39,153 nucleotides of DNA from Opitutaceae bacterium (GCA_028688225.1 JAQTYQ010000030.1:1-39153), one strand, 5' to 3'; shown: positions 6,761-15,943, counted from the stretch's first letter. The notes: generated by a model not told the origin, from the letters alone. A program made the numbers and translations.

Positions 6761-8665
6761 ATGCACCAGGCCTTTCCACCGACCGGTCGACATGGTCTGA
6801 TCCTCGCCATGGCCATGCTTATGTCCACTGTTGTCCTCTCCGCCAAGCCTGTGACCCGCAATCGCGCCGAGATTCCCGCCGAGTACAAATGGGATGTCTC
6901 GCGCATCTATCCGGACTGGGCGGCCTGGGAGGAGGGGATGAAGACGCTGGACGAGAAGATCGCCGAGTTCGGCACCCTGCAGGGCACGCTGGCGCAGGGG
7001 CCGCAGGCGGTGCTGCGCGCCTACCGGCTCTACGACGACATCGGCATGCTGCAATACAAGGTTTACGGCTACACCCATCTGCAGCGCGACGTCGACACCC
7101 GCGACCAGGATGTCAGCGCCCGGTTCCAGCGGGTGCAGGCGCTTTTCGCCAAACTGGGCACCGCCGTCTCCTGGTTCACGCCCGAGCTGCTGGCCGTCCC
7201 GCAGGAGACGATGGAGCAATGGATCAAGGCGACGCCCGAACTCGGCATCTACCGGTTCCCCATCCTGGAGAACTACCGCCAGCAAAAGCACGTGCTCGAT
7301 GAGAAGGGCGAGCGGCTGCTCTCCTTTTCCTCCCGCCTGAATCAGGCGCCCGCGGCGGCGTTCCAGGAGCTTTCCACCTCCGACATCAAGTTTCCGCAAG
7401 TCACGCTTTCCGGCGACCGGGAGCTGACCCTCTCGCCCGGAGTCTACCAGCAGGTGCTCGAGTCCTGCCGCAACCAGGCCGACCGGGCGAAGGCTTTCGA
7501 GGCCTACCTGAACACCTACGCGGCGACGGCCAACACCTATGCGGCCCTCTATAACGGCGTGCTCCAACGCGACTGGTTCCTCGCCCGGGCGCGCAATTAC
7601 CCCTCCACGCTGGAAGCGGCGCTGGACAGCAACGCGGTTCCGCCGGCCGTCGTCGCGACCCTGGTGGACACGGTCCGCAAAGGCACGGCGCCGCTGCAAC
7701 GCTACCTGGCCCTGCGGAAAAGGCTGCTGGGGACCGAGACGTATCACCTCTACGACGGCTTTGTTCCGATCTTCAAGGTCGACCGGCCATATCCCTACGA
7801 ACAATCGAAGGAACTCGTACTGGCGTCAGTCGCCCCGCTGGGGGCCGATTACCAGGCGAAGATGCGGCAGATCCTGAACGGGGCGCGCATCGATGTTTAT
7901 GAAAACGACGGCAAGCGCAGCGGCGCCTACAGCTCGGGCATTTACGGCGTCGGGCCGTTCATGCTGCTGAACTACAACGACACGCTGGACGCCCTGTTCA
8001 CGCTCGCCCACGAGGCCGGGCATTCGCTGCACACGCAGCTGGCCTTCGAGACGCAGCCGTTTGCCACCGCGGACTACACGATCTTCGTGGCGGAGGTCGC
8101 CTCGACGATGAACGAGCGCCTGCTGCTGCAGAAGCTGCTCGAAACGACGACCGACCCCCGGGAGCGTTTCGTGCTCGTGCAGCACGCCGTCGACAACATC
8201 GTGGGCACGTTTTACACCCAGGTGCTCTTCGCCGACTTCGAGCTGCAGGCGCACCGCCTCGTCGAGCAGGGCCAGCCGGTCACGGTCGACGCCCTCAAGG
8301 GCATCTACGGCGGGCTGCTGCAGGATTACTACGGCGATGCGATCGTGCAGGATGAGCTCTACCGCTACACCTGGGCGCGCATTCCCCACTTCTACAACTC
8401 ACCCTACTACGTCTACCAGTACGCCACCTGCTTCGCCTCGTCGGCCCAACTCTACCGGACGCTGAACACCGGCACCACGGCGGAGCGGGCCGCGGCGACG
8501 GAACGCTATCTCAACCTGTTGCGGAGCGGCGGCAACGACCAGCCGATGGCGCAGCTCAAAAAGGCCGGCGTTGACCTGACGCAGCGCGCAACGGTGCAGG
8601 CGGTGATCGACCAGATGGACGAACTGGTGGCGCAGCTCGAGACCGAGGCGGCGAGGATCGAATAA
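6761..8665 (+). CDS. pepF: Oligoendopeptidase F-like M3 metallopeptidase with a signal peptide
   Basis: A 634-residue zinc peptidase of family M3B. The zinc motif is LAHEAGHSLH (HEAGH at 417-421), with a third-ligand Glu expected in the FVAEVASTMNERLL helix about 25 residues later. The C-terminal RIPHFYNSPYYVYQYATCF block is typical of PepF. ATG 6761 starts a sequence with a short polar stretch containing R10 and a hydrophobic core (GLILAMAMLMSTVVLSA), which looks like a Sec signal peptide with cleavage after an Ala near residue 28. PepF is usually cytoplasmic, so export is unusual. The frame is open upstream to 6314, over the antisense of the HAD gene, but that part shows no PepF similarity. 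Confidence 0.9.
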   Translation: MHQAFPPTGRHGLILAMAMLMSTVVLSAKPVTRNRAEIPAEYKWDVSRIYPDWAAWEEGMKTLDEKIAEFGTLQGTLAQGPQAVLRAYRLYDDIGMLQYKVYGYTHLQRDVDTRDQDVSARFQRVQALFAKLGTAVSWFTPELLAVPQETMEQWIKATPELGIYRFPILENYRQQKHVLDEKGERLLSFSSRLNQAPAAAFQELSTSDIKFPQVTLSGDRELTLSPGVYQQVLESCRNQADRAKAFEAYLNTYAATANTYAALYNGVLQRDWFLARARNYPSTLEAALDSNAVPPAVVATLVDTVRKGTAPLQRYLALRKRLLGTETYHLYDGFVPIFKVDRPYPYEQSKELVLASVAPLGADYQAKMRQILNGARIDVYENDGKRSGAYSSGIYGVGPFMLLNYNDTLDALFTLAHEAGHSLHTQLAFETQPFATADYTIFVAEVASTMNERLLLQKLLETTTDPRERFVLVQHAVDNIVGTFYTQVLFADFELQAHRLVEQGQPVTVDALKGIYGGLLQDYYGDAIVQDELYRYTWARIPHFYNSPYYVYQYATCFASSAQLYRTLNTGTTAERAAATERYLNLLRSGGNDQPMAQLKKAGVDLTQRATVQAVIDQMDELVAQLETEAARIE

Positions 8666-8704
8666 AGCGCGGCGGACGAGAGTCGCCGCCGCCGGGGTGG
8701 AGCT

Positions 8705-8768
8705 CAGCCTCCTCACGTCGGCTGCTACGGGATGCGACTGGCAAGTAGCAGCCGAGGTGACGAGGCTG
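8705..8768. repeat. Long inverted repeat between pepF and corA
   Basis: Two 24-base arms (8705-8728 and 8745-8768) are reverse complements with two mismatches, separated by 16 bases. The arm core is GTAGCAGCCGA. It lies between converging genes and may serve as a bidirectional terminator. The same core recurs at 11435-11459 and, reversed, near 11531-11547, so it is a dispersed repeat family and not unique to this gene pair. Confidence 0.7.
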
Positions 8769-8794
8769 GCCCCTACGGCGCCAGCCGCCGCGGC

Positions 8795-9760
8795 TCAGAA
8801 CCAGCGCCGCTTGCGCAGATAGATGAGCATCCCGAGCGTGCTGATGATGGTCAGGGCGAAGGCCAGCGGGTAGGAGAAGCGTCCGGGAACCTCGGGCATG
8901 TGCCGGAAATTCATGCCAAACCACCCGCCGATGACGAGCACCGGCAGGGTGAGCGCCGTCAACGCGGTGAGGACGCGGATGCCGAGGTTGGCCTCGTGGT
9001 CGGCGCGGTTGAGGAAGACGCGGAAGGCGAGGATGAGCTGTTCGGACCAGGCGTTGGCGGACCGCTCGATGCGGGCGAGATCCTCGGCGAGATCGCGCAG
9101 GTAGGGCAGCATGATCGGGCGGAAAAAGCCGCTGCGGCCGTGGGCAAGGTCGGCGACGATTTGATGCTGGGGACGCACGATCTGGCGGAGGGCTGCCAGG
9201 TCCCTGCGCGCGGCGAGCAGGCGGGGCAGGAGGTTGCCGGACTCATGGATGGCGGCATGCTCGATCCCGGCGATCTCGGCGCGCAGCTCCTCGATCGCGG
9301 GTTGGTAGGCGTCGGTCATGAGGTCGAGGATGACATGGGCGAACCGGTCGGGCCCGCGGACGGCGGTGGTCGGATTTTTCCGATAGCGATCGAGGGCGGC
9401 CTGCAACGGCTTGAGCGGCTGGCGGTGAAAGGTGACGAGGAAGCGCTTGCCGAGCAGCAGATCGAGTTCGGTCGTGGTGAACTTCCCCGAGCGGGAATAG
9501 TCGACGGCATGCATCACGAGATAGAGGTAGTCGTCGTACACCTCGTACTTCGGGAAGCGGGTTTCGCTCAGGCAATCCTCGACGACGAGGGGATGCAGGG
9601 CGAAGAGGGCTTCCAGGATGGCGCTGATCTCGTCCGGCGTGGGTTGGGCAAGATCGATCCAGAGCATGACGCTCTCATCGGCGCGCAGCGCGGCCAGTGT
9701 CTCCGGCGGCGGGTTGAGCGCCGCGAAACGATTGTCGCGATAGACCAGGGTGGTGATCAT
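8795..9760 (-). CDS. corA: CorA-family divalent metal transporter (second of two)
   Basis: A 321-residue CorA-type Mg2+/Co2+ channel. The cytoplasmic funnel domain (residues 1-250) includes HPLVVEDC and YDDYLYLVMHAVD, and the C-terminus has two membrane helices, the first ending in the signature GMNF (GGWFGMNFRHMPE). The positive tail LRKRRWF follows the last helix. ATG 9760 is chosen because it aligns with the start of its tandem paralogue; the frame opens to 9805. It begins 17 bases after the stop of the other corA, in the same operon. Confidence 0.92.
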   Translation of the reverse strand: MITTLVYRDNRFAALNPPPETLAALRADESVMLWIDLAQPTPDEISAILEALFALHPLVVEDCLSETRFPKYEVYDDYLYLVMHAVDYSRSGKFTTTELDLLLGKRFLVTFHRQPLKPLQAALDRYRKNPTTAVRGPDRFAHVILDLMTDAYQPAIEELRAEIAGIEHAAIHESGNLLPRLLAARRDLAALRQIVRPQHQIVADLAHGRSGFFRPIMLPYLRDLAEDLARIERSANAWSEQLILAFRVFLNRADHEANLGIRVLTALTALTLPVLVIGGWFGMNFRHMPEVPGRFSYPLAFALTIISTLGMLIYLRKRRWF

Positions 9761-9777
9761 GGCGCAGGCTCCGCCGG

Positions 9778-10746
9778 TCAGATCCACTTCTTCCGTTTGC
9801 ACCACCTCCAGATCCAGGCGGTGCAGCCGAGGGTGACGATCCAGGCGCCGAGATAGCCGTAGGGCGACCGGAGTTCGGGCATGTGCTCAAAGTTCATGCC
9901 GTACCAGGTGCCGACGACGGTGGCGGGCACGGTGAGCGCGGTGAGGGCCGTGAGGACCTTGATGCCCTCATTGGCTTCGAAGGCAGACTTGCTGAGGAAG
10001 AGGTCGAAGGAGATCAGCAGTTGTTCGGTGTAGCTGGCGGCGGTCTCATCGATGCGCAGGAGCTTGTCGCGCAGATCGCGAAAATACGGCAGCATGAGGG
10101 CGCGGACGAGCTTGCTCTCGCCGTGGGCCAGGCGGTTGATGACGTCGCGCTGCGGGCTGATGATCTCGCGCAGATGGTGGATTTCACCGCGGAGCTGGAG
10201 GATGTCCTGGATGAAGCCGCCCGAGGTCTGTGACAGCACGGCCTCCTCGATGTGCTCGAGTTCGCCGCGGAGTTCGCTGACCACCGGCGTGTAATTGTCG
10301 GCGAGCAGGTCGAGGATGCTGTGGGCGATGCGGTCGGGCGCCCGGGCAATCACGCCGGGGTTTTTGGTCATGCGGTCGATGATCGTCTGGACGGAGTGCA
10401 GCGGCGTGCGGTGATACGTGACGAGGTAGTCCTTGCCGAGGAAGAGATCGAGCTCGGTGGTGGAGAACTTCTCGGTGCGCGAGAAATCCACCGCATGCAT
10501 GACCAGAAAGAGGTAGTCGTCATAATCCTCCACCTTGGGCAGCGAACTGGGGGTCACGCAGTCCTCGATGGCCAGCGGGTGGAATTGGAAGACGCCTTCC
10601 AGAATCTGTTTGACCTCCTCCTCGCCGGGATTGTCGAGGTCGACCCACAGCAGGAGGCCCTTGTCGACGCGCACGAGCCGCAGCGCCTCCACCTCCAGAT
10701 CACGTCCGACCAGCCGGCCTTCGCTGAAAATGAAGGAATGAATCAT
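9778..10746 (-). CDS. corA: CorA-family divalent metal transporter (first of two)
   Basis: A 322-residue CorA-type transporter, clearly paralogous to the next gene and collinear with it (HPLAIEDCVTPSSLPK, YDDYLFLVMHAVDFSR, and GTWYGMNFEHMPE with the GMN selectivity motif, then a Lys/Arg tail). The many substitutions between them show an old duplication, so the two may differ in ion preference. It is preceded 50 bases upstream by the PTS-IIA-like gene on the same strand. Confidence 0.92.
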   Translation of the reverse strand: MIHSFIFSEGRLVGRDLEVEALRLVRVDKGLLLWVDLDNPGEEEVKQILEGVFQFHPLAIEDCVTPSSLPKVEDYDDYLFLVMHAVDFSRTEKFSTTELDLFLGKDYLVTYHRTPLHSVQTIIDRMTKNPGVIARAPDRIAHSILDLLADNYTPVVSELRGELEHIEEAVLSQTSGGFIQDILQLRGEIHHLREIISPQRDVINRLAHGESKLVRALMLPYFRDLRDKLLRIDETAASYTEQLLISFDLFLSKSAFEANEGIKVLTALTALTVPATVVGTWYGMNFEHMPELRSPYGYLGAWIVTLGCTAWIWRWCKRKKWI

Positions 10747-10796
10747 ACGTCGGAGGCGAGGCTGCCCTTCCACGGGAGTGAGGCAAGCCTCGGCGT

Positions 10797-11294
10797 CTAG
10801 CCGGAAGCGGGGGCCGCGGAGGCGGGAGCCAAAATCCGGGCTTCAAGCGCGAGCATGTGCTGGACGAACAGCTCGGGCGTCGCCGCCTGCATGAGCGCCT
10901 CGCGACCGGCCGGATCCTTGAGAATGCGGCACAGCAGGCTAACCAACTGGAGATAGCCGCCTGGATCCGACTTGGGGGTGCCGAGCACAAACATCAACCG
11001 CACCGTCTGGGCGCCGTTTTCGAAAAACACCCCTCCGTCGCTGCGCCCGACCGCCATGACGATCCGCCGCACGTGTTCGGTGCGGGCGTGGGGCAGGGCG
11101 ATCTCATTGCCCAGGCTGGTGGTGCCGAGGCGTTCGCGGGTCAGGAGGTCGTTGTGGAAGCCCGGGAAACTGGTCACGTCCGGATGGCCCTCGAGCAGGC
11201 GGGCGATCTCATTGAGGGCGGCGGCGCGCTTCGTGCTCTGCACTTGCAGCGCGACGTGTTTCGGATCGAGGAGTTGGGCGAGGAGACCGGCCAT
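10797..11294 (-). CDS. PTS EIIA (fructose/mannitol or PtsN-type) domain protein
   Basis: A 165-residue single-domain EIIA protein of the fructose/Ntr class. The phosphorylatable His is H69 in GNEIALPHARTEHV, and RLMFVLGTPKSDPGGYLQLV followed by LCRILKDPAGREAL is typical of this fold. No EIIB or EIIC partner is nearby, so a regulatory role as for PtsN is more likely than sugar uptake. ATG 11294 is preferred; a start at 11336 would add 14 residues outside the domain. Fifty bases separate it from corA, so the three genes may form an operon linking phosphorylation state to metal transport. Confidence 0.83.
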   Translation of the reverse strand: MAGLLAQLLDPKHVALQVQSTKRAAALNEIARLLEGHPDVTSFPGFHNDLLTRERLGTTSLGNEIALPHARTEHVRRIVMAVGRSDGGVFFENGAQTVRLMFVLGTPKSDPGGYLQLVSLLCRILKDPAGREALMQAATPELFVQHMLALEARILAPASAAPASG

Positions 11295-11605
11295 GGGGCG
11301 ATTTGAAACAGGGATGATAAAAGTGAGGTTCGCCACCAGCCGATGGCAAGGCTGGAGTCGCGCCGACGGACTTCGCCGGGACGGGCTTCATGCCGCCCGG
11401 CCCCGCGCCGGCGGCCGTCACTGCGCGCTCATTCGTGGCAGCCGAGGTAACAAGGCTGAAGGTTGGAGTCGGCTCAGCTCCTGCCAGCCTTCCCCTCGGC
11501 CGGCTCGGGGCCTTGAGCTTGTCGAAACGGCTTACGTCGGCTGCTACACCCGACCGCATGGATTCCGCTCAGGGCGGCAGACCGCCGAGCGACTGCGCGC
11601 GCGGC
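11295..11605. repeat. Intergenic region made largely of dispersed repeats
   Basis: These 311 bases contain a copy of the 24-base repeat arm seen at 8745-8768 (here 11435-11459) and a reversed partial copy near 11531-11547. Degenerate echoes of GGCTGGAGTCG and CAGCCTT surround them (near 11341-11370 and 11461-11500). Frames across it are open but composition-driven. No gene is called. The PTS-IIA promoter must lie within its first part. Confidence 0.55.
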
Positions 11606-13444
11606 TTACTTCGAGCCGCCGCTCAGCTTCATGCGCCAGATGTTGTAGGCGCCGCCCCGGTTGGAGAGGAAGAAGACCACGCCTTCCTCCGAGGGCGACC
11701 AGGCGGGCCGGATGTCGTCGGAGCCGTTCTGGGTCAGGCGCTGCAGATTGGTTCCATCCGCGTTGACGAGATAGATGTCGTTGTTGTGCCGGCCCTGCTC
11801 GTCCACGCCGTGGTCGGAAACAAGCAGGACCTTGGTGCCATCCGGGCTGACCGCCGGATTGAAGCAATGGCTCTTCCGGAAATCCTCCTGGTTGATCAGG
11901 GCCGTCTCCAGCTTGCCGTCCGCGGTGATGGAATAGATCTGCTTCTTCTTGGAATCCTCATCCAGTTTCACAAAGAAGACCTTCTCCGCAAAGGTGTTGT
12001 TGATTTCGCTGGCGTTGATCGGGAGCTGCGTGGGCAGCGAGCCGTCGAACCGGATGCTGCTGACCTGGGATTCCGCCAGCGGGAAATTGGGCTCGGTGGA
12101 CAGATAGAACAGCTGCCGGTTGCTGTCGCCATACGTGGGCGCGAAGTTGAACCGCGTGTCATTGGTCAGCCGCGAGATGCCGCCGGAGAGCCGGTTGTCG
12201 ATCAGGCTCACGCGAAAAATGTCAGGCTTGTTCCGGTCGCTCCGGTTGGAAGCAAAGACGAGGTAATTGCTGCCGTCGTTGGCGATGTCGGGCAGGGTGT
12301 CCCAATAGCGGCTGCCCTGGGTGAGTCGGGCCACGCCGCTCGCGGCATCGTCGGCCTGCTTGATGAACAGGTTGGAATAAAGACCACCCTGCTCGTCGTG
12401 CTCGGTGAGGGCGAAGATCACATGCTGCCCGTCGGGGGTCACGCAAAACGAATTGATCGACTCGGCGCGGGTGGCCGCCGCCTCTTTCTGGTCCTTGCGG
12501 CCGAAATTGGTCACCGGCTTCAGATCGGTGACGATTTCGGCGGACTCGCGCGTGCTGAGGATGCCGGTGGCGGAGGTTTGCACCGCCTTGAAGACCACTC
12601 CCGTGGGCGTCATGACCAGCGCAGGGGCGGTGAGGATGGTGGCGATCTCGATGATCGGCTGCAGCTTCAGCGCGATGGTCGTGCCGCGGGCGAAATCGAT
12701 CACCCCGGCGACCGGCTTGTATTTGGCCGGAACCTCGACCGACAGGTTGAATTTCGGCCAGGCCGACGACTTGTTCGGCCGCTGGAAGGTGACGGGCAGC
12801 TTGAGCGGGGTCTGGCCCACCATCGCGCCGTTGAGCGCTACATCCGCATTGAGCTCGGCCCCGTCGGGCGTCGCGGCGGTGATGTTGTAAACCCGGTCTT
12901 CTTTCAGCAGTGTCAGTTCAATCTTGGGCACGGTGGTGGTGCCCGAACCCAGGACCACGTTTTCGCTCTGATAATTCGGCTTGGAAGCCACCAGGGTCTG
13001 CTCCCTCCACGGACTGGCTTTATCGTCGCGGGCGTAAACCACCTGCAGGCCTGACAGGGGCGTGGCACCAACCTGCCGCCCCTCCAACGTCAGCGTGGCT
13101 CCATCGGGAGCCGAGGTGATGTCGTAAGTCTTGGTCAGGGTCTTCGGTTCCAGCCGGGCGGTGATCCCGCCCTGGTTCTGCCCCGGCTGGTAGACAAACG
13201 ACTCGGGGAAGTAACCCTCCAGCCGGAATTCGACCGGCACCGGCTTATCTCCTTCCAGGGTCACTTGGGTCGGAGTGGTGCCGACCGGCTTGTCGTTGAC
13301 ATACGCGGTTGCTCCCGGCGGATTTGACGTCACTTGCACGGGGGAGGCGCAGCCGCCCAGGACTGCGACCACCAAAACAGCCAGGCCGGCGACGGCTGCA
13401 GTTGCATGACAAGGGCGCTGGGCGGGGTGTCGGACAGTCATCAT
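11606..13444 (-). CDS. Lipoprotein with PEGA domains and a TolB-like beta-propeller
   Basis: A 612-residue envelope protein. The N-terminus has a signal sequence ending in a lipobox (VLGGC, Cys32). PEGA domains follow: VTSNPPGATAYVNDKPVGTTP and a second, DITSAPDGATLTLEGRQVG; a third PEGA-like segment lies near NITAATPDGAELNADVALNG. From about residue 310 the protein becomes a propeller with WD40-like TolB repeats (FCVTPDGQHVIFALTE, NDIYLVNADGTNLQRLTQNG, RPAWSPSEEGVVFFLSNRGG). PEGA domains are often found on kinases and surface proteins. It may act as a periplasmic binding or scaffold protein. It is transcribed away from the PP2C gene, with 212 bases between the two starts. Confidence 0.8.
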   Translation of the reverse strand: MMTVRHPAQRPCHATAAVAGLAVLVVAVLGGCASPVQVTSNPPGATAYVNDKPVGTTPTQVTLEGDKPVPVEFRLEGYFPESFVYQPGQNQGGITARLEPKTLTKTYDITSAPDGATLTLEGRQVGATPLSGLQVVYARDDKASPWREQTLVASKPNYQSENVVLGSGTTTVPKIELTLLKEDRVYNITAATPDGAELNADVALNGAMVGQTPLKLPVTFQRPNKSSAWPKFNLSVEVPAKYKPVAGVIDFARGTTIALKLQPIIEIATILTAPALVMTPTGVVFKAVQTSATGILSTRESAEIVTDLKPVTNFGRKDQKEAAATRAESINSFCVTPDGQHVIFALTEHDEQGGLYSNLFIKQADDAASGVARLTQGSRYWDTLPDIANDGSNYLVFASNRSDRNKPDIFRVSLIDNRLSGGISRLTNDTRFNFAPTYGDSNRQLFYLSTEPNFPLAESQVSSIRFDGSLPTQLPINASEINNTFAEKVFFVKLDEDSKKKQIYSITADGKLETALINQEDFRKSHCFNPAVSPDGTKVLLVSDHGVDEQGRHNNDIYLVNADGTNLQRLTQNGSDDIRPAWSPSEEGVVFFLSNRGGAYNIWRMKLSGGSK

Positions 13445-13656
13445 AGGCGGAGAGGGGTTCGGGGAATATTGTTAGTCGCGGACCGCCTGACGAGGCAAGA
13501 CCCATGTAGGCCCAGGTCTGTCGGGGGGCGCTACGAGGCGCTGCCCGCTCCTTGCTCGATCCATTGGCTGACTGCACGCTTTACTTCCCTGGCCTGAAAC
13601 AGGCATAAAACAAACCCGAGGCGCCCCGGTCTCACTGCCGCACCCACTCCCACACG

Positions 13657-14565
13657 ATGGATTCCCAGACCTCGTTGCATATTGACGGTCTTACGGACGT
13701 CGGGACCCGTCGCCACAACAACGAAGACGCGTGGTGGGTCGGGCAGCCGGGCGGGGGATACGTTTTCATGGAGCCCGGGGACGAATTGTTGCACGTGGCT
13801 GTCGGGGGCGCGCCGGTGCTGCTGCTGGTGAGTGACGGCGTGGGTGGATCCAACGCCGGCGAGGTCGCGAGCCAGATGGCGGTCAGCCTGATCTCGAACG
13901 AACTGGGTCATAAATCCGGCGCCTTGCTGGATCCCAACTCGGCCCTGGAGACCATCCGTGCCGCCCTGCACAACGCCAACGCGGCCGTGGCGGCCAAGGC
14001 GGCCGAACCCGGGTACGACGGCATGGGTGCGACGCTCTCGCTGCTCTGTTTTGCCGGCCCGGACGCCGTCTACTGGGGCCAGGCCGGTGACAGCCGCATT
14101 TACGTCTGCCGCCACGGTCGTCTGCGGCAGATCAGCCGCGACCATTCGCCGGTGGGCCGCATGCGGCAGCAGGGAGAGATCACCGAGGCGGAGGCCCGCC
14201 AGCATCCGCTGCGCAACCAGATCGACCAGAGCCTCGGCGACCCCTCCAATTCCTTCAGCCCGGATGTCGGCGCGGAAAACGTGCAACCGGGCGACGTGTA
14301 CCTGCTCTGCTCCGACGGGCTGAGTGACGGACTGTGGGACCGTGAAATTGAGCAGATCCTCGCCACGATTCAGGGACCAGGCGGGGTCCGTCCCGCCGTG
14401 CGCCGGCTCGTCGCCGAGGCCAAGCAGGCCTCCGGTCGCGACAATATCACCGCCGTGGTCGCGCTGGCGGAGGGGCGGACGCCGGCCGGCGCCTCCCTCC
14501 CTCAACCGGCCCTGTGGCGCCGGCTTTTCCCGCTTCGGTCCGGCGGCCGGCAAAAATTGCCGTGA
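13657..14565 (+). CDS. PP2C-family protein serine/threonine phosphatase
   Basis: A 302-residue metal-dependent phosphatase. The motifs appear in order: RRHNNEDAW (metal Asp), LLVSDGVGGSNAGEVAS, GMGATLSLL, GQAGDSRIYV, LLCSDGLSDGL and GRDNITAVV. There is no membrane segment, so it acts in the cytoplasm. Its likely partners are the Ser/Thr kinase and FHA protein encoded a few hundred bases away. A Pro/Arg-rich tail follows the catalytic domain. ATG 13657 begins directly before the first strand. Confidence 0.92.
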   Translation: MDSQTSLHIDGLTDVGTRRHNNEDAWWVGQPGGGYVFMEPGDELLHVAVGGAPVLLLVSDGVGGSNAGEVASQMAVSLISNELGHKSGALLDPNSALETIRAALHNANAAVAAKAAEPGYDGMGATLSLLCFAGPDAVYWGQAGDSRIYVCRHGRLRQISRDHSPVGRMRQQGEITEAEARQHPLRNQIDQSLGDPSNSFSPDVGAENVQPGDVYLLCSDGLSDGLWDREIEQILATIQGPGGVRPAVRRLVAEAKQASGRDNITAVVALAEGRTPAGASLPQPALWRRLFPLRSGGRQKLP

Positions 14566-14601
14566 ACCTACCCCCGGTCGCTGCGGTCTAGTCCTTTCAG
14601 C

Positions 14602-14976
14602 ATGGAGCAACCCCGCATCCCGGACATCGTCGCTTTTCTCCAGACCGCCGGGAGATGGATCGGCGACGAACTCGAGCTCGACCAGCTCAGGGAGGGGGAC
14701 CGGCTGCTCGTGCGCACCCGCAACACGCATTACCTGTTCTTGATGACGAACCGGCATATGGCCCGGCTCACCACCGACCGGAACGACCGCCCCAGCGGCG
14801 TGGTGCAGATCGAAGGCTGCATCTTCGGTCAGTCCCGCATGATCAAGCCCGGCCATCTTTTCTGCGGGGGCGGCCTCGAATTCACGATCGAGCCCGGGCA
14901 CCGGACCTTCATCACCACACCGATCGAGGCCATTCAGTTGCTCAGCGCCCGGCCGCCAGCCGCGGCGCCGCCCTGA
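14602..14976 (+). CDS. Small protein of unknown function next to PP2C
   Basis: A 124-residue protein I do not recognise. It starts with a short helix (IPDIVAFLQTAGRWI) and then appears to be all-beta, with strands such as DRLLVRTRNTHYLFLMTNR, GVVQIEGCIFGQ and TFITTPIEAIQLL. It lacks a signal peptide or membrane segment and ends in an Ala/Pro tail. It lies 36 bases after the PP2C stop on the same strand, so the two are probably cotranscribed and the protein may belong to the phosphatase/kinase signalling unit. Confidence 0.7.
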   Translation: MEQPRIPDIVAFLQTAGRWIGDELELDQLREGDRLLVRTRNTHYLFLMTNRHMARLTTDRNDRPSGVVQIEGCIFGQSRMIKPGHLFCGGGLEFTIEPGHRTFITTPIEAIQLLSARPPAAAPP

Positions 14977-15041
14977 ATTCCAGCGAGGAGCGTGTCGGAC
15001 CTCGTCCTCCCCGCTCCTTACCCAAAACGGTGAAACCCCTC

Positions 15042-15060
15042 CAACGGGCGCGGCCCGTTG
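15042..15060. terminator. Hairpin between converging genes
   Basis: A perfect 8-bp stem (15042-15049 against 15053-15060) with a GCG loop is followed on the plus strand by TTTA. It ends one base before the TAA stop of the FHA-cyclase gene. It probably terminates the PP2C transcript and possibly also the converging one. Confidence 0.6.
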
Positions 15061-15061
15061 T

Positions 15062-15943
15062 TTAGCAGCCGGGAGGATGCTGAGTCCGACCGGCGGCGAG
15101 GCGGTGCACGGCATGCGTGCCGGGAAAGCCGTCGAGCGGATGTTCGCCGAGCGGTTCGCACGGATGGGTGGCGGGCAGGGCGGCGCGTGCGGGCTCGCTG
15201 ACAATCGAGTCGGACTGAAGCGTGGCGCAGACTTTTTCGAGGCGGAACGTGTAGATGACCTCCGGCCCCGAGAGGTTGTTGGCGCCGCCGGCGCCGCCCT
15301 CGAGCGTCACGGGCGCATAATGCAGCACCACCCGGAAATCAGGATCGCGCCGCCGCTGTAGTTCTCCCAACTGGTGGAGGGCGCGGCCGACCAGGTTCGG
15401 CGCCTCGGGCCCCTGTTTCCAGTAGGCAAAGATCGCATCGCCCAGGAATTTGTCGACCACGCCGCCGGCGGACTCGATCGCATCGCGGCACTGGCGCAGC
15501 CAGGTGCCGACCTTGAGGCCGAGGGTGTCGGTGTCCAGCTGCCGGCTGAGATTGGTATAACGCTTGATGTCCACCATCAGCAGCCAGCACAGCTGCCGGG
15601 CGCGCACCAGTTCGGTGGCCGGCGCATCCGTCTCGAGGCTGGCGCGGGCGGACTCATCGAGGCGGAAGGTGAAGCTTTCGTCGAGGATGGTGATGACGTC
15701 GCCGTCCTTGAGGCGGCAGGGGATGGTAAGGCGCTTGCCGTTGCGCAGGGTGCCGTTGGTGCTGCCGAGATCGGCGATCCAGTATTCCAGGCCGCCCTCG
15801 GCCTGCTGCGCGTGAATATGGGCGTGCCGCCGGGAGGCCCCCGGCGACTGCAGGTGCACGGTGTTCGCATTCGAGCGGCCGAAGTAGCAGTTGGCTTCAA
15901 CAGTGACACGACTGCCGTCGTGTTTCTCAATCCAGGCACTCAT
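15062..15943 (-). CDS. FHA domain fused to a class III nucleotide cyclase domain
   Basis: A 293-residue cytoplasmic protein. Residues 1-95 form an FHA phosphothreonine-binding domain (YFGRSNANTV, SRRHAHIH, DLGSTNGTLRNG). Residues 115-270 form a class III adenylate/guanylate cyclase domain with LLMVDIKRYTNLS (metal-binding Asp) and GGVVDKFLGDAIFAYW (second metal Asp). The region that normally ends in a dimer-interface Asn/Arg reads NNLSGPEVIYTFRLEKV, so Arg is present. Whether it makes cAMP, cGMP or only binds nucleotide cannot be told. The FHA domain suggests activation by binding a phosphoprotein, possibly the neighbouring kinase. Confidence 0.85.
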   Translation of the reverse strand: MSAWIEKHDGSRVTVEANCYFGRSNANTVHLQSPGASRRHAHIHAQQAEGGLEYWIADLGSTNGTLRNGKRLTIPCRLKDGDVITILDESFTFRLDESARASLETDAPATELVRARQLCWLLMVDIKRYTNLSRQLDTDTLGLKVGTWLRQCRDAIESAGGVVDKFLGDAIFAYWKQGPEAPNLVGRALHQLGELQRRRDPDFRVVLHYAPVTLEGGAGGANNLSGPEVIYTFRLEKVCATLQSDSIVSEPARAALPATHPCEPLGEHPLDGFPGTHAVHRLAAGRTQHPPGC

